This document shows positions 54,914-63,298 of a stretch of DNA of 64,000 nt, in pieces (position 1 is the first letter of the stretch; every line of letters starts with the position of its first letter). A model generated the notes under the pieces. The model worked only from the letters and a program-made list of their open reading frames with translations, searched no databases and had not been told where the DNA came from. Position numbers and translations under genes: made by a program. Location: contig NZ_FTOV01000002.1 in the NCBI RefSeq assembly GCF_900156825.1, positions 1 through 64,000 on the forward strand, in the 5' to 3' direction. The stretch comes from Chryseobacterium gambrini. Lineage in GTDB: Bacteria; Bacteroidota; Bacteroidia; Flavobacteriales; Weeksellaceae.

Positions 54914-55522
54914 ATGGCGAGAGTCAAACCAAAAAGACATGGAGTAGTGACGGATATGACGGCAATGTGTGACGTTGCGTTCCTACTGCTTACATTCTTT
55001 ATCTTGACCACTCAGTTTAAAAAACCTGATGTGGAGCAGATTAAACCGCCATCTTCAATATCAGAGAAGTTACTTCCTGATGCAAGTTTGATGACCATCA
55101 ACGCTACACCGGACGGAAAATTTTATTTCCAGCCTGTAGAAAATGCATCAGAGAGACTGCAGCTTTTAGACAATATGGGAAAAAAGTACGGAGTTACTTT
55201 TGACAATAATGAAAAAGCTGCATTCCAGAAAGTACAAGCAATTGGGGTTCCTATGAACCAGCTTAAAAGCTATCTTGATTTGCCAGATGACGAGCAGAAG
55301 AATTTCAAGAGTCCTACAGGGATTCCTATGGATAGTACGAATAAGCAGTTAGTAGACTGGGTAAAAGAAAGTTTGAACGTAAATCCTGATTACAAATTAG
55401 CAATCAAAGGAGACGTTACAACAGAATATCCGAAAGTTAAAAGCTTATTCGAGGGTTTAAGAGATATCGATTTTCTTAAATTTTGGTTGATTACATCACA
55501 AGAAGGTAAACCTAATGAATAA
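54914..55522 (+). CDS. exbD: ExbD/TolR-family protein, first copy (202 aa)
   Basis: Stator subunit: basic N-terminus, TM with D20 in VTDMTAMCDVAFLLLTFFIL, then a longer periplasmic domain than the second copy (GKKYGVTFDNNEKAAF, YPKVKSLFEGLRD). The two ExbD copies differ in the periplasmic part, so they may form a mixed channel. Spacing of 61 and 12 bases with neighbours puts it in the exb-ton operon. Confidence 0.92.
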   Translation: MARVKPKRHGVVTDMTAMCDVAFLLLTFFILTTQFKKPDVEQIKPPSSISEKLLPDASLMTINATPDGKFYFQPVENASERLQLLDNMGKKYGVTFDNNEKAAFQKVQAIGVPMNQLKSYLDLPDDEQKNFKSPTGIPMDSTNKQLVDWVKESLNVNPDYKLAIKGDVTTEYPKVKSLFEGLRDIDFLKFWLITSQEGKPNE

Positions 55523-55534
55523 TATCATTTAGAA

Positions 55535-56107
55535 ATGGCAGAAGTACAAGTACAGGAAAAGGGCGCCAAAGGCGGCAAGGTACGTTCCAAGAAACAGAGT
55601 ACCAGAGTCGATATGACTCCGATGGTGGACTTGGGTTTTCTATTGATTACCTTCTTTATGTTCACAACCACATTCTCTAAACCGAATGTAATGGATTTGG
55701 GTCTTCCGGCAAAACCGAAGGATGAAACAAAAAAACCACCTCCAACAGAAATTAAACTTTCGAACTCTATATCTTTATTATTAGGTAAAAACAATAAGAT
55801 CTTCTGGCATCAGCAGGACAATACGTCTTTAACAGATCAGAATCTTAATGAAACTACTTTCGATAGAGAAGGAATCCGAAAAGTAATTGAGCAGGCAAAA
55901 GCAAATGCGGCTGATAAAACTAAATTTACAGTTATTATTAAGCCAACTGACGATGCTGTATATAAAAACTTCGTAGATATCCTGGACGAAATGGCAATTA
56001 CTAAGAGTGAGCAGTACGGTGTTACTGATCTTAAACCTTGGGAAAAAGCTATTTACGATAGAAAAGTGGGTAACTCTGGTGCTGCAGCAGCTCCGGCTAC
56101 TAAGTAA
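55535..56107 (+). CDS. exbD: ExbD/TolR-family protein, second copy (190 aa)
   Basis: TM with D32 in VDMTPMVDLGFLLITFFMF and a periplasmic domain ending SEQYGVTDLKPWEKAIY. It is more like the stand-alone ExbD at 31533 than like the first copy next to it. An Ala-rich tail (GAAAAPATK) is unusual. The 12-base gap to the previous gene suggests coupled translation. Confidence 0.93.
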   Translation: MAEVQVQEKGAKGGKVRSKKQSTRVDMTPMVDLGFLLITFFMFTTTFSKPNVMDLGLPAKPKDETKKPPPTEIKLSNSISLLLGKNNKIFWHQQDNTSLTDQNLNETTFDREGIRKVIEQAKANAADKTKFTVIIKPTDDAVYKNFVDILDEMAITKSEQYGVTDLKPWEKAIYDRKVGNSGAAAAPATK

Positions 56108-56131
56108 TTTAAACCATAAAATTGTAAATCT

Positions 56132-56974
56132 ATGGCAAACGAAAATGTATACGATCCTAATCTTACCTTAGATGAGATTGTATTTGAAAATAGAAACAAG
56201 GAATATGGTGCATACGATTTAAGACATCAGTACCCAAAACTTCTGACAAAATCTTTCATCGTTGGAACAGCATTATTCCTTATTGCGGCTTTGTCTCCAT
56301 TTATCTATCTTACCATTAAGAGACTTACTGAACCTGAAAAACAAGAAGTTAAAGCAGATTTGGTAGAGATTCTTCAGGAAGATAAAGTTATTGAGCAGCC
56401 AAAAGAAGAAGAACCACCTCCACCACCTCCACCAAAAGAGGAAGAGAAAATTGAAATTATCCAGAACGTGGTTCCTGAGCCTGTAAAAGCTCCGAAAATT
56501 GAAACACCACCACCGCCAATTTCTAAGCAGTTAGAAACAACAACCGGTCTGGTTAATCAGGAAGGGGTAAAAGCTCCGGCTTACACTCCGCCGCCACCGC
56601 CACCATCAACAGGTACAAAGGCGTCTACAGCAGAAGTAAAACCTCAGGTAAGTGATACTCAGGTTTATACAGAAGTAGAGCAGACTGCTGAATTCCCTGG
56701 AGGTATTAATGCTTTCAGAAATAAAGTATCCAGTAACTTCGATGGTTCAGCGATGAACGGAGATGAAGGTACAGTAAAAACTGAAATCACTTTCGTTGTA
56801 GAAAGAGACGGAAGTATTACGGACGTTAAAGCAAGCGGTGGAAACTCTGACTTCAATGCTGAAGCAATCAGAACCATCAAGTCTATTAAAAATAAATGGA
56901 CTCCTGCTAAAATTAACGGACAATCTGTACGTTATAGATTCAGATTACCTTTAACAATGAATTTTGAAGGATAA
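56132..56974 (+). CDS. tonB: TonB-family energy transducer (280 aa)
   Basis: Transmits ExbBD-derived force to TonB-dependent receptors. An unusual N-terminal cytoplasmic part (PNLTLDEIVFENRNKEYGAYDLR, typical of Bacteroidota), one TM (about 41-63), a proline-rich periplasmic span (EEEPPPPPPPKEEEK, TPPPPPPST), and the TonB C-terminal domain (about 195-280: FPGGINAFRNKV, DGSITDVKASGG, WTPAKINGQSVRYRFRLPLTM). Complete. Confidence 0.94.
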   Translation: MANENVYDPNLTLDEIVFENRNKEYGAYDLRHQYPKLLTKSFIVGTALFLIAALSPFIYLTIKRLTEPEKQEVKADLVEILQEDKVIEQPKEEEPPPPPPPKEEEKIEIIQNVVPEPVKAPKIETPPPPISKQLETTTGLVNQEGVKAPAYTPPPPPPSTGTKASTAEVKPQVSDTQVYTEVEQTAEFPGGINAFRNKVSSNFDGSAMNGDEGTVKTEITFVVERDGSITDVKASGGNSDFNAEAIRTIKSIKNKWTPAKINGQSVRYRFRLPLTMNFEG

Positions 56975-56999
56975 GATTTATCTTTAAATAATAATTAAA

Positions 57000-57030
57000 A
57001 AAGAGAAGCATTTGCTTCTCTTTTTATTTT
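57000..57030 (+). terminator. Terminator after tonB
   Basis: AAGAGAAGC (57001-57009), loop ATTT, GCTTCTCTT (57014-57022), then TTTATTTTTTTT. Confidence 0.85.
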
Positions 57031-57048
57031 TTTTGGTATTTTTGTTAT

Positions 57049-57246
57049 ATGATGTTCAATTGGTTATCCCTCGTTACGGGATTATTTTATATCGTTCTGG
57101 GAATCGTGGTAATGTACTACAGATTTTTCTTCACAGTTCTGGAACCCGGAGTTGCCTATGCATTAGGCGGACTTCTTATTTTGTATGGAATTTTCAGAAT
57201 TTACAGAGCGGTTACAAAAATTAAAAATTCAGGAAATGAAGAATAG
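57049..57246 (+). CDS. Small two-TM membrane protein (65 aa)
   Basis: Two hydrophobic segments (LSLVTGLFYIVLGIVVMYY and YALGGLLILYGIFRIYRA) with a short loop and a basic end. Family unrecognised, but its overlap of 11 bases with the next gene shows that the pair is translated together, and its location in the exb-ton cluster suggests an accessory part. Confidence 0.75.
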   Translation: MMFNWLSLVTGLFYIVLGIVVMYYRFFFTVLEPGVAYALGGLLILYGIFRIYRAVTKIKNSGNEE

Positions 57247-58108
57247 TGTTAAGCTTCTAATGCTGTTTTTCATTAGCATAATAGCAGTTGGTTGTAAAAA
57301 AGAAGAAAAATCTCCGTCTTACCATAAAGGAGAAATGACGATTCTTACGGATGAATCTTTTAAAAGTGTTACGGAAGCTTTAGCAGAAGGATATATGATT
57401 AATTATCCCGAAACAAAGATCAAAGTCGTTACGAAAAAAGAAGATCTCGGATTCATTGATTTATTAAACAATAAGACAAGAATCGTGGTAATGTCCAGAG
57501 ATCTTACGCCGGAAGAAATTAAGACATACGAAGAACAGATCGAACTGAAGTTTTTACCTGCAAAATTCGCTGCAGATGCTGTTATTTTTATTGTTCCGAA
57601 AGATTCTCCAAAAGAAAGTATTACCATGGAGGAAATTCAGAAAGGATTGCAGTCGGATAATAAAGAATTTATTTTCGACGGAGCCAATTCCAGCAATCTG
57701 AATTTTGTGGCTCAGAAACTTAAAAAACAGCCGAAAGATTTAAAGTTTTCAGTTATTCCGGGAAGCAAGAATATTATTGAAGAACTCAATAAATACCCGG
57801 ATAAAATAGGGGTTATCGGTCTTAATACATTCAGCCGTCCTTATGATAAAGAGTCTGAACAGTTGAGAAATATGGTAAAAATTCTTCCTGTGGAAGACAA
57901 AGGAAAACTTTACACTACAGATTTTGAAAACCTCCGCAAAATGAATTATCCCTTTACAAGAGTTTTGTATTTTTTAACAAACGAAGGAAACTTCAATATT
58001 GCCAATGGTTTTATAAGGTATTCGTGCACCCAGCTTGGGCAAATGATCGTTCAGAAAGAAGGATTGCAACCATACAATCTTTACAGAAGAGAAGTTCAAA
58101 TGCGTTAA
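57236..58108 (+). CDS. PstS-like substrate-binding lipoprotein (290 aa)
   Basis: Start at the ATG at 57236 (MKNSVKLLMLFFISIIAVGC), lipidated Cys 20. The mature part looks like a type 2 periplasmic binding protein of the phosphate (PstS) group: MTILTDESFKSVTEALAEGY, KVVTKKEDLGFIDLLNNKTRIVVMSRDLT, FAADAVIFIVPKDSP, FTRVLYFLTNEGNFNIANGFIRYSCTQLGQMIVQKEGLQP. No phosphate ABC transporter genes are near. Ligand and task unknown; a partner of the Exb-Ton complex is plausible. Confidence 0.8.
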   Translation: MKNSVKLLMLFFISIIAVGCKKEEKSPSYHKGEMTILTDESFKSVTEALAEGYMINYPETKIKVVTKKEDLGFIDLLNNKTRIVVMSRDLTPEEIKTYEEQIELKFLPAKFAADAVIFIVPKDSPKESITMEEIQKGLQSDNKEFIFDGANSSNLNFVAQKLKKQPKDLKFSVIPGSKNIIEELNKYPDKIGVIGLNTFSRPYDKESEQLRNMVKILPVEDKGKLYTTDFENLRKMNYPFTRVLYFLTNEGNFNIANGFIRYSCTQLGQMIVQKEGLQPYNLYRREVQMR

Positions 58109-58204
58109 AAAGTATTAAATTAATCCTTTAACCAAAATAAATGTATTATTTTGGTCTGAAAATTGTGTATTACTTAAATCGAAATTTAGATTAGAAAATA
58201 TAAA

Positions 58205-59854
58205 ATGAAAGATATAATGAATATGAATGTAAAGAAGCTTGCCTTTGGAGCGGCTGTAGTGTTTTTTACCAACTTTGCCGTTGCACAAACTGTACAGGAT
58301 GGTATCAACAGTATAGACAGTGATAAATATGCTCAGGCAAAAACTAATTTTACGAACATGATCGCTTCGGCGCCTACTGCAGAAAACTATTTCTATTTAG
58401 GAAATACATATCTTAAGCAGGGAGAGCCAGATTATGCGGCAGCAACTGATAGTTTTAACAAAGGTCTTGCAGCAGATGGCAAAAGCTATTTAAATAAATT
58501 AGGTTTGGCAACTGTAAAACTGGGTAAAGGAGATAAGGGTGCTATTGCGGAAATTCAGAAAATCGTTACCGATTCAAAAGAAAAAGATGCAGAAGTTCTT
58601 TTCAGAGCGGCAGAAGCTTTAACTTTATTTGAGAAAAATAACTCTCCGGATTTGGCTATTCAATATTTGAATAAAGCGATTGAAAGAGCAGAGAAAAAAG
58701 GTGTTCCGGCTCATTACTATTATACTTTAGGGGATGCTTACAGACTAAAAAGAATGCCAGGAGATGCAATGTCTGCTTATGACAAAGCGCTTCCTTTAGC
58801 TAAAAATAAAGCATCGGTTTATACAAGAATCGGGACTTTATGGATGGCTGCACAACAGTGGCAGCAGGCTAAAACAAGTATAGATAAAGCAATTGCCACA
58901 GATCCATCTTATGCTCCGGCGTATAAAGCTCTTGCAGCTTATGATATCAGATATCAGCAAAATGCGAAAGCGACTCAGGATTTGATCAATTATACAAAAT
59001 ATGCCGATGAAGATCCATATACTCAATTAGAAATTGCTAAGCTTTATTTTACCAATGAAGATTATGCAAATTCCAAGCAGGTTTTAGATAAGATTTTTGA
59101 TAAGATTAATGATCCTATTAAATTTAAGTTGAGAGCTTACCAATTGTATGCTGACGGAAAATATACTGAAGCAAAACAAAATATGGATAGCTTTGTTTCT
59201 CAGGCGGATAAATCAAGAGTACAGCCTGCAGACCAAGGTTTACAGGGGTTAATTGCAGCAGGTTTGGCTAAAACTGAAACAGATGCTGCTAAAAAAACAG
59301 CTTTAACTACTGAAGCACAGCAGAAAATTGCCATCGCAAAAGCGGCTAAAGATGAAACCTTGAAGTGGGATATGGAATTGGTGAAAATCGCAGGAGGAGG
59401 AGCTTCTCAGGCTGATATTGATGCAGGACCTACAAACCCTACGATTGAAGGATTAAAGCAGAAAGTGGCCGCAAATGCTCAGGACTCAGATTCTTTATTC
59501 AAACTTGCGACTGCTTATCAGGATGCAAAGAACTGGAATGGTGCAATAGCTACATGGCAGAAAATGAATGCCCTTTTACCAGATTGGGCTCCGGGTTACT
59601 ACAGCTTAGGATATTCTTATCAGCAGGCTGGAAATAATGATGCGGCTAAAATGGCGTATGAGAAATTCATCAGTACGGTAAAACCTGCAGAGCAGGAAGC
59701 TAATAAGCAGACTTTAGCTTATGCTTACTTTGCTGTGGCATATATGTCTAAGGATTCTGATGTAGCAAAAGCAAAAGACTATGTTGCAAAATCTGTACAG
59801 TTGGATCCAACCTATCAGGATGCAGTAAAGTTGAATGCAGAAATCAACAAATAA
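58205..59854 (+). CDS. TPR-repeat secreted protein (549 aa)
   Basis: N-terminal signal peptide (LAFGAAVVFFTNFAVAQ), then tetratricopeptide repeats across most of the length (YFYLGNTYLKQGEPDYAAA, YYYTLGDAYRLKRMPGDAMSAYDKA, VYTRIGTLWMAAQQWQQAKTSIDKA, WAPGYYSLGYSYQQAGNNDAAKMAYEKF). Several ATGs (58205, 58217, 58223) are possible starts. Acts as a scaffold in the periplasm or envelope; its fixed place behind the exb-ton genes suggests a role in that complex (inference). Confidence 0.85.
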   Translation: MKDIMNMNVKKLAFGAAVVFFTNFAVAQTVQDGINSIDSDKYAQAKTNFTNMIASAPTAENYFYLGNTYLKQGEPDYAAATDSFNKGLAADGKSYLNKLGLATVKLGKGDKGAIAEIQKIVTDSKEKDAEVLFRAAEALTLFEKNNSPDLAIQYLNKAIERAEKKGVPAHYYYTLGDAYRLKRMPGDAMSAYDKALPLAKNKASVYTRIGTLWMAAQQWQQAKTSIDKAIATDPSYAPAYKALAAYDIRYQQNAKATQDLINYTKYADEDPYTQLEIAKLYFTNEDYANSKQVLDKIFDKINDPIKFKLRAYQLYADGKYTEAKQNMDSFVSQADKSRVQPADQGLQGLIAAGLAKTETDAAKKTALTTEAQQKIAIAKAAKDETLKWDMELVKIAGGGASQADIDAGPTNPTIEGLKQKVAANAQDSDSLFKLATAYQDAKNWNGAIATWQKMNALLPDWAPGYYSLGYSYQQAGNNDAAKMAYEKFISTVKPAEQEANKQTLAYAYFAVAYMSKDSDVAKAKDYVAKSVQLDPTYQDAVKLNAEINK

Positions 59855-59879
59855 TTTAAACTTTAAATTATAAATAATG

Positions 59880-59914
59880 AAACTTCCCATTCGTAATGTT
59901 TGGGAAGTTTTTAT
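59880..59914 (+). terminator. Terminator of the TPR gene
   Basis: AAACTTCCCA (59880-59889) with TGGGAAGTTT (59901-59910), 11-base loop, then TTATTTT. It also holds the TTTG of the bshB1 promoter at 59899-59902. Confidence 0.8.
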
Positions 59915-59930
59915 TTTAATCCTATCTTTG
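59899..59930 (+). promoter_or_regulatory. Promoter of bshB1
   Basis: TTTG (59899-59902), 20 bases, TATCTTTG (59923-59930), a full consensus match. The box ends only 5 bases before the bshB1 ATG (59936), so the transcript would be leaderless or nearly so. The -33 element lies in the loop and 3' arm of the preceding terminator. Confidence 0.65.
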
Positions 59931-59935
59931 ATTGT

Positions 59936-60655
59936 ATGAAAACAGATATATTAGCTTTTGGAGCGCATCCTGATGATGTAGAATTGGGATGTGGAGGAAC
60001 GATAGCCAAATTGGTTTCAGAAGGGAAGACCTGCGTTATCGTTGATCTCACGAGAGGAGAACTCGGAACGAGAGGAACAGAAGAAACCAGAAAGGCGGAA
60101 GCCAATGATGCTGCAAGAATTTTAGGTGTTTCTATAAGAGAAAATCTCGAGATGAGAGACGGGTTTTTAGAAAATTCCGAGGACTATCAGATGAGGATCG
60201 TAAAAATGGTTCGCAAATATAGGCCGGAAATCGTCTTTGCGAATACAATTGATGATAGACATCCAGATCATGCAAAAGGAGCGAAATTAGTATCGGATGC
60301 GTGCTTTTTGTCTGGATTAAGAAAAATTGAAACGGTTTTGGAAGGGGAGATTCAGGAAGCGTGGAGACCAAAGCATATTTTTAACTATATGCAATGGAAA
60401 AATGTAGAGCCTGAATTCGTTATTGATATTTCAGAATTTTTGGATGCAAAAATTGCGGCATGCAAAGCATTTAAAACTCAGTTTTATGATCCGGATTCTA
60501 AGGAACCTGAAACCCCGATTACTTCAAAAAACTTTTTAGACAGCTTAACTTATCGCGCAATGGATTTGGGCAGATTATCGGGAGTAGCTTATGCAGAGGG
60601 ATTTACGTCTGAAAAGTTAATTGCTTTGAAAAATTTTGACGGAATTGTTTGGTAA
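59936..60655 (+). CDS. bshB1: Bacillithiol biosynthesis deacetylase BshB1 (239 aa)
   Basis: Removes the acetyl group from GlcNAc-malate in bacillithiol synthesis, the low-molecular-weight thiol of this group. PIG-L/LmbE fold: AFGAHPDDVELGCGGTIAKL (metal ligands H, D, D), TRGELGTRGT, ANTIDDRHPDHAKGAKLV (third metal His) and FNYMQWKNVEPEFVIDIS. The start is the ATG at 59936; the longer reading begins inside the terminator. It supports bacillithiol-dependent redox or detoxification roles elsewhere in the window. Confidence 0.92.
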   Translation: MKTDILAFGAHPDDVELGCGGTIAKLVSEGKTCVIVDLTRGELGTRGTEETRKAEANDAARILGVSIRENLEMRDGFLENSEDYQMRIVKMVRKYRPEIVFANTIDDRHPDHAKGAKLVSDACFLSGLRKIETVLEGEIQEAWRPKHIFNYMQWKNVEPEFVIDISEFLDAKIAACKAFKTQFYDPDSKEPETPITSKNFLDSLTYRAMDLGRLSGVAYAEGFTSEKLIALKNFDGIVW

Positions 60656-60678
60656 TTAAAAAATCTTTCCTATATTTG
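60648..60678 (+). promoter_or_regulatory. Promoter of tRNA-His
   Basis: TTTG (60648-60651), exactly 19 bases, then TATATTTG (60671-60678). The box ends 13 bases before the tRNA. The -33 element lies at the bshB1 stop. Confidence 0.75.
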
Positions 60679-60691
60679 CACTCACAAAACG

Positions 60692-60765
<74 letters not shown>

Positions 60766-60770
60766 CAATA

Positions 60771-60802
60771 AAAGTACACTTTTCAAAAGTGTACTTTTTT
60801 AT
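60771..60802 (+). terminator. Terminator of tRNA-His
   Basis: Stem AAAGTACACTTTT (60771-60783) with AAAAGTGTACTTT (60785-60797), one-base loop as drawn, then TTTATTTT. Confidence 0.85.
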
Positions 60803-61063
60803 TTTATACCAAATCTAAGTTCATATTTTCATTATTTTTTGTTATAAAAGTTTGTGGATCAGTATAAAAAACTGGAGTCAAACCCCAAAGTTGGGAATTT
60901 CATGGGTGCTTTTTTTATGGAGACCTTATTATAACTTCCTAATGCAAAGCAGGTTTAATATCGTATGATATTTCTTGCGTTTTCTCATTGCATTTTGTGA
61001 AAAAATAAAGTAATCCTTATTAATGTGAGAATAATGATTCGGGATAATTTAAAGAGTGGCGTT
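60803..61063. other. Intergenic region between tRNA-His and the AraC-type gene
   Basis: No gene seen. A small hairpin (CCCCAAAGTTGGG, 60886-60898) and a short inverted repeat AATATCGTATGATATT (60956-60971) are present; neither has clear meaning. No integrase or direct repeat of the tRNA 3' end, so no integrated element at this tRNA is visible. Confidence 0.4.
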
Positions 61064-62818
61064 CTAAATATTTACTTTCGTATTTTCTTTTTTTACATAT
61101 TCAATAAATTTAGAAGGAGGAATACCTGTTTTTTCTATGAATATTCTGGTAAAAACAGTATGAGAAGAAAAACCGCATTCTTCGGCAAGATAACTTATTT
61201 TGTAATTAAGATATTCGGGGTTTTGTTTCAGCTTCAAAATGATGTAGTCGATTCTTAATTGGTTGATATAGCCATTAAAATTATTTTTTTTATATTTTTT
61301 AATTGTAAGGGTAAGATAATTATAATTAACATTCATGCTGGAAGCCAAAGAACTCAGTGATAGGGTGGATGATAAAAACTGTTGCTTTTTTTCAAACTTA
61401 TTTAGCTTATCTAAAATTTCATTTTCTTTTTTCAGAGATAAGATGTTCTTATCTGTTTTAATTACTTCTTCAGCCTTTTTGGAAGCTATAGCTACTTCTT
61501 TTTCTTTCTTTTCTAACCGGGCATTAATTTCTATAAATCTTTTTTTATACTTTCTTAATGTAAAGAAACGGTTGATGAGATATGTTGTGAATAGTAATAG
61601 GAATAGTATAATCAACCAGAGATAAGTCATGAAATGTTTAGAGTTATTCAATTCATATTTAAGGGGTTGTATTTGGTCTAAATTATAGAGTTTGGCAATG
61701 AAATCTGCCTTTGAATTGTAATCAAACTTTTGATTTGCTTTCTCGTAAAACCGGGAATATTTAAGGTAGGCTTTTTCATCTTCCATTTTATCAGTTGCCT
61801 GCATTGCGATTTTATAAAGTTCCAGTTCGTGGTTGATGAATCCAAAACTTATTTGTTTGGATTTAAGTGCCTGTTCGCAATACGCTAATGAGATTTTATA
61901 TTTTTTTTTGAGAATATATGCTTGCGCTAAATAGTACGAATCATAAAAAACTGTTATTTTGTCATCTCTAAACTCATTCAAATCTTTATTTGCCTTTTCA
62001 ATAGCACCATCCAGATTTCCGGATAAAATATCGTAATGAATCTCACTATCACGTATTCCTTCGCTATCTAAATCGTTTAAGGATAAAGGCAGACTTTTAA
62101 TTTTTTTTAAATAAAGAGCAGCAGAATCTAATTTTTTCTGTAGCAGATAGGCATCAACAATACTGTTATATTTTTCCCGCTTAGCACGATTTATTTCTAG
62201 AATAATTTCCGGTGCGATTTTTTTCTGATTAGCCAAATAATCATCTAAATCTTTTATTGCTTTTATGTAGCCTATTATTTTCTTGTCAAAATCACCAATC
62301 ACGCCATAAACCAAACCTTCATCACCTCCAAAAATCAATTCTTGAATATTAGACTTGTCTCTGGATTCATACATCCTCTTTTTTTTCAGGCAGGACAATG
62401 CCAAATCATTTTTATTTTGAAGAGCATATATTAATGCTATCATATTCAAATTGTTGGCATACATTGTAAAATCTCTCTCTTTTTGAGCATAAAAATTAGA
62501 AACTTTTATAAACTGTACTGATTTATCGAAGTTATTTAATATCTCCAGATAATAAATCTCTCCACAGATTCTATAATATTTCATTTTATCTTTGTCAGAC
62601 AAATTTCTTTTTGCCATCTCATCACAATAGATTTTAGGATTTTTTTCAGAATAAGATTTTCTGATGAGATCACCTACAGAATACTTTTTCAGAGAATCAT
62701 TTTTATTTTGTTTTGGCACTATTCCTTTTTGTGAAAACAGGATGTGAAAACAGAAAAAAAACAATACTATGATGATACGTTTATTTGAGCAGGTATAATT
62801 TAAGTAATTGTAAAACAT
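61064..62818 (-). CDS. AraC-family regulator with TPR sensor and membrane segment (584 aa)
   Basis: Order: N-terminal signal or TM helix (IIIVLFFFCFHILFSQ), a helical TPR-like part (about 40-390), one TM (YLWLIILFLLLFTTYLI, about 397-418), a coiled coil (RLEKKEKEVAIASKKAEEV), and a C-terminal AraC DNA-binding domain (about 487-584: LASSMNVNYNYLTLTIKKYKK, ISYLAEECGFSSHTVFTRIF, TGIPPSKFIEYV). Such membrane AraC regulators with extracytoplasmic TPRs are common in Chryseobacterium and sense unknown surface or nutrient signals. The neighbouring secreted gene at 63.3 kb could be a target (inference). Confidence 0.88.
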   Translation of the reverse strand: MFYNYLNYTCSNKRIIIVLFFFCFHILFSQKGIVPKQNKNDSLKKYSVGDLIRKSYSEKNPKIYCDEMAKRNLSDKDKMKYYRICGEIYYLEILNNFDKSVQFIKVSNFYAQKERDFTMYANNLNMIALIYALQNKNDLALSCLKKKRMYESRDKSNIQELIFGGDEGLVYGVIGDFDKKIIGYIKAIKDLDDYLANQKKIAPEIILEINRAKREKYNSIVDAYLLQKKLDSAALYLKKIKSLPLSLNDLDSEGIRDSEIHYDILSGNLDGAIEKANKDLNEFRDDKITVFYDSYYLAQAYILKKKYKISLAYCEQALKSKQISFGFINHELELYKIAMQATDKMEDEKAYLKYSRFYEKANQKFDYNSKADFIAKLYNLDQIQPLKYELNNSKHFMTYLWLIILFLLLFTTYLINRFFTLRKYKKRFIEINARLEKKEKEVAIASKKAEEVIKTDKNILSLKKENEILDKLNKFEKKQQFLSSTLSLSSLASSMNVNYNYLTLTIKKYKKNNFNGYINQLRIDYIILKLKQNPEYLNYKISYLAEECGFSSHTVFTRIFIEKTGIPPSKFIEYVKKENTKVNI

Positions 62819-63298
62819 GGTTTTAAAAACTTATAAATTGTTTTTATAGGGTACAGAATTAATTTTTTTAAAATTATCTTTTATGAGTAATTGGTTCATT
62901 AACAATGCATACTATATTTTTTCAATTAATGATTTTATATAAAACTGTATATAGGATAAGTTTAAATATTCAATAAAAAATTAATATATCGAATGATAAA
63001 CAGAAAGAGTAATCTGGGGCGTGTAAGTAAATATAAATCAAAGAAATGAATTCTTTATTATCCATTGCAAAAAACAGGATAAAAAAGAAACTGAATTTAA
63101 ATTTATCATTAAAAAAATGTAAATAACAACAATCGGTATATTTTTAAGTCGTTATTTTATATTACATCTTTAAAGAAATCGTGGTATTAAACTGATTGTT
63201 TTATATTTTGAATCATCATAATATAAACACCTCAAAAAAATTGAGGTGTTTATGTGTTCAACTGTTATATTGTAACCGGGTACTTCTTCAATAATTTA
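62819..63298. other. 480-bp AT-rich gene-free region
   Basis: Upstream of the AraC-type gene. Very AT-rich. A 26-codon frame on plus at 63046-63126 encodes a Lys/Leu/Asn-rich peptide; it lacks other support. A hairpin at 63225-63251 marks the end of the next gene. No RNA gene recognised. Confidence 0.5.
63225..63251 (-). terminator. Terminator of the gene at 63299-64000
   Basis: Perfect 11-bp stem AAACACCTCAA (63225-63235), loop of five A, TTGAGGTGTTT (63241-63251). The T-run after it is weak on both strands. Confidence 0.65.

Noticed and set aside
60956-60971. Palindrome AATATCGTATGATATT as an operator
   Set aside because: A single short inverted repeat in AT-rich DNA, far from a promoter box and not repeated elsewhere in the window; too weak to claim.
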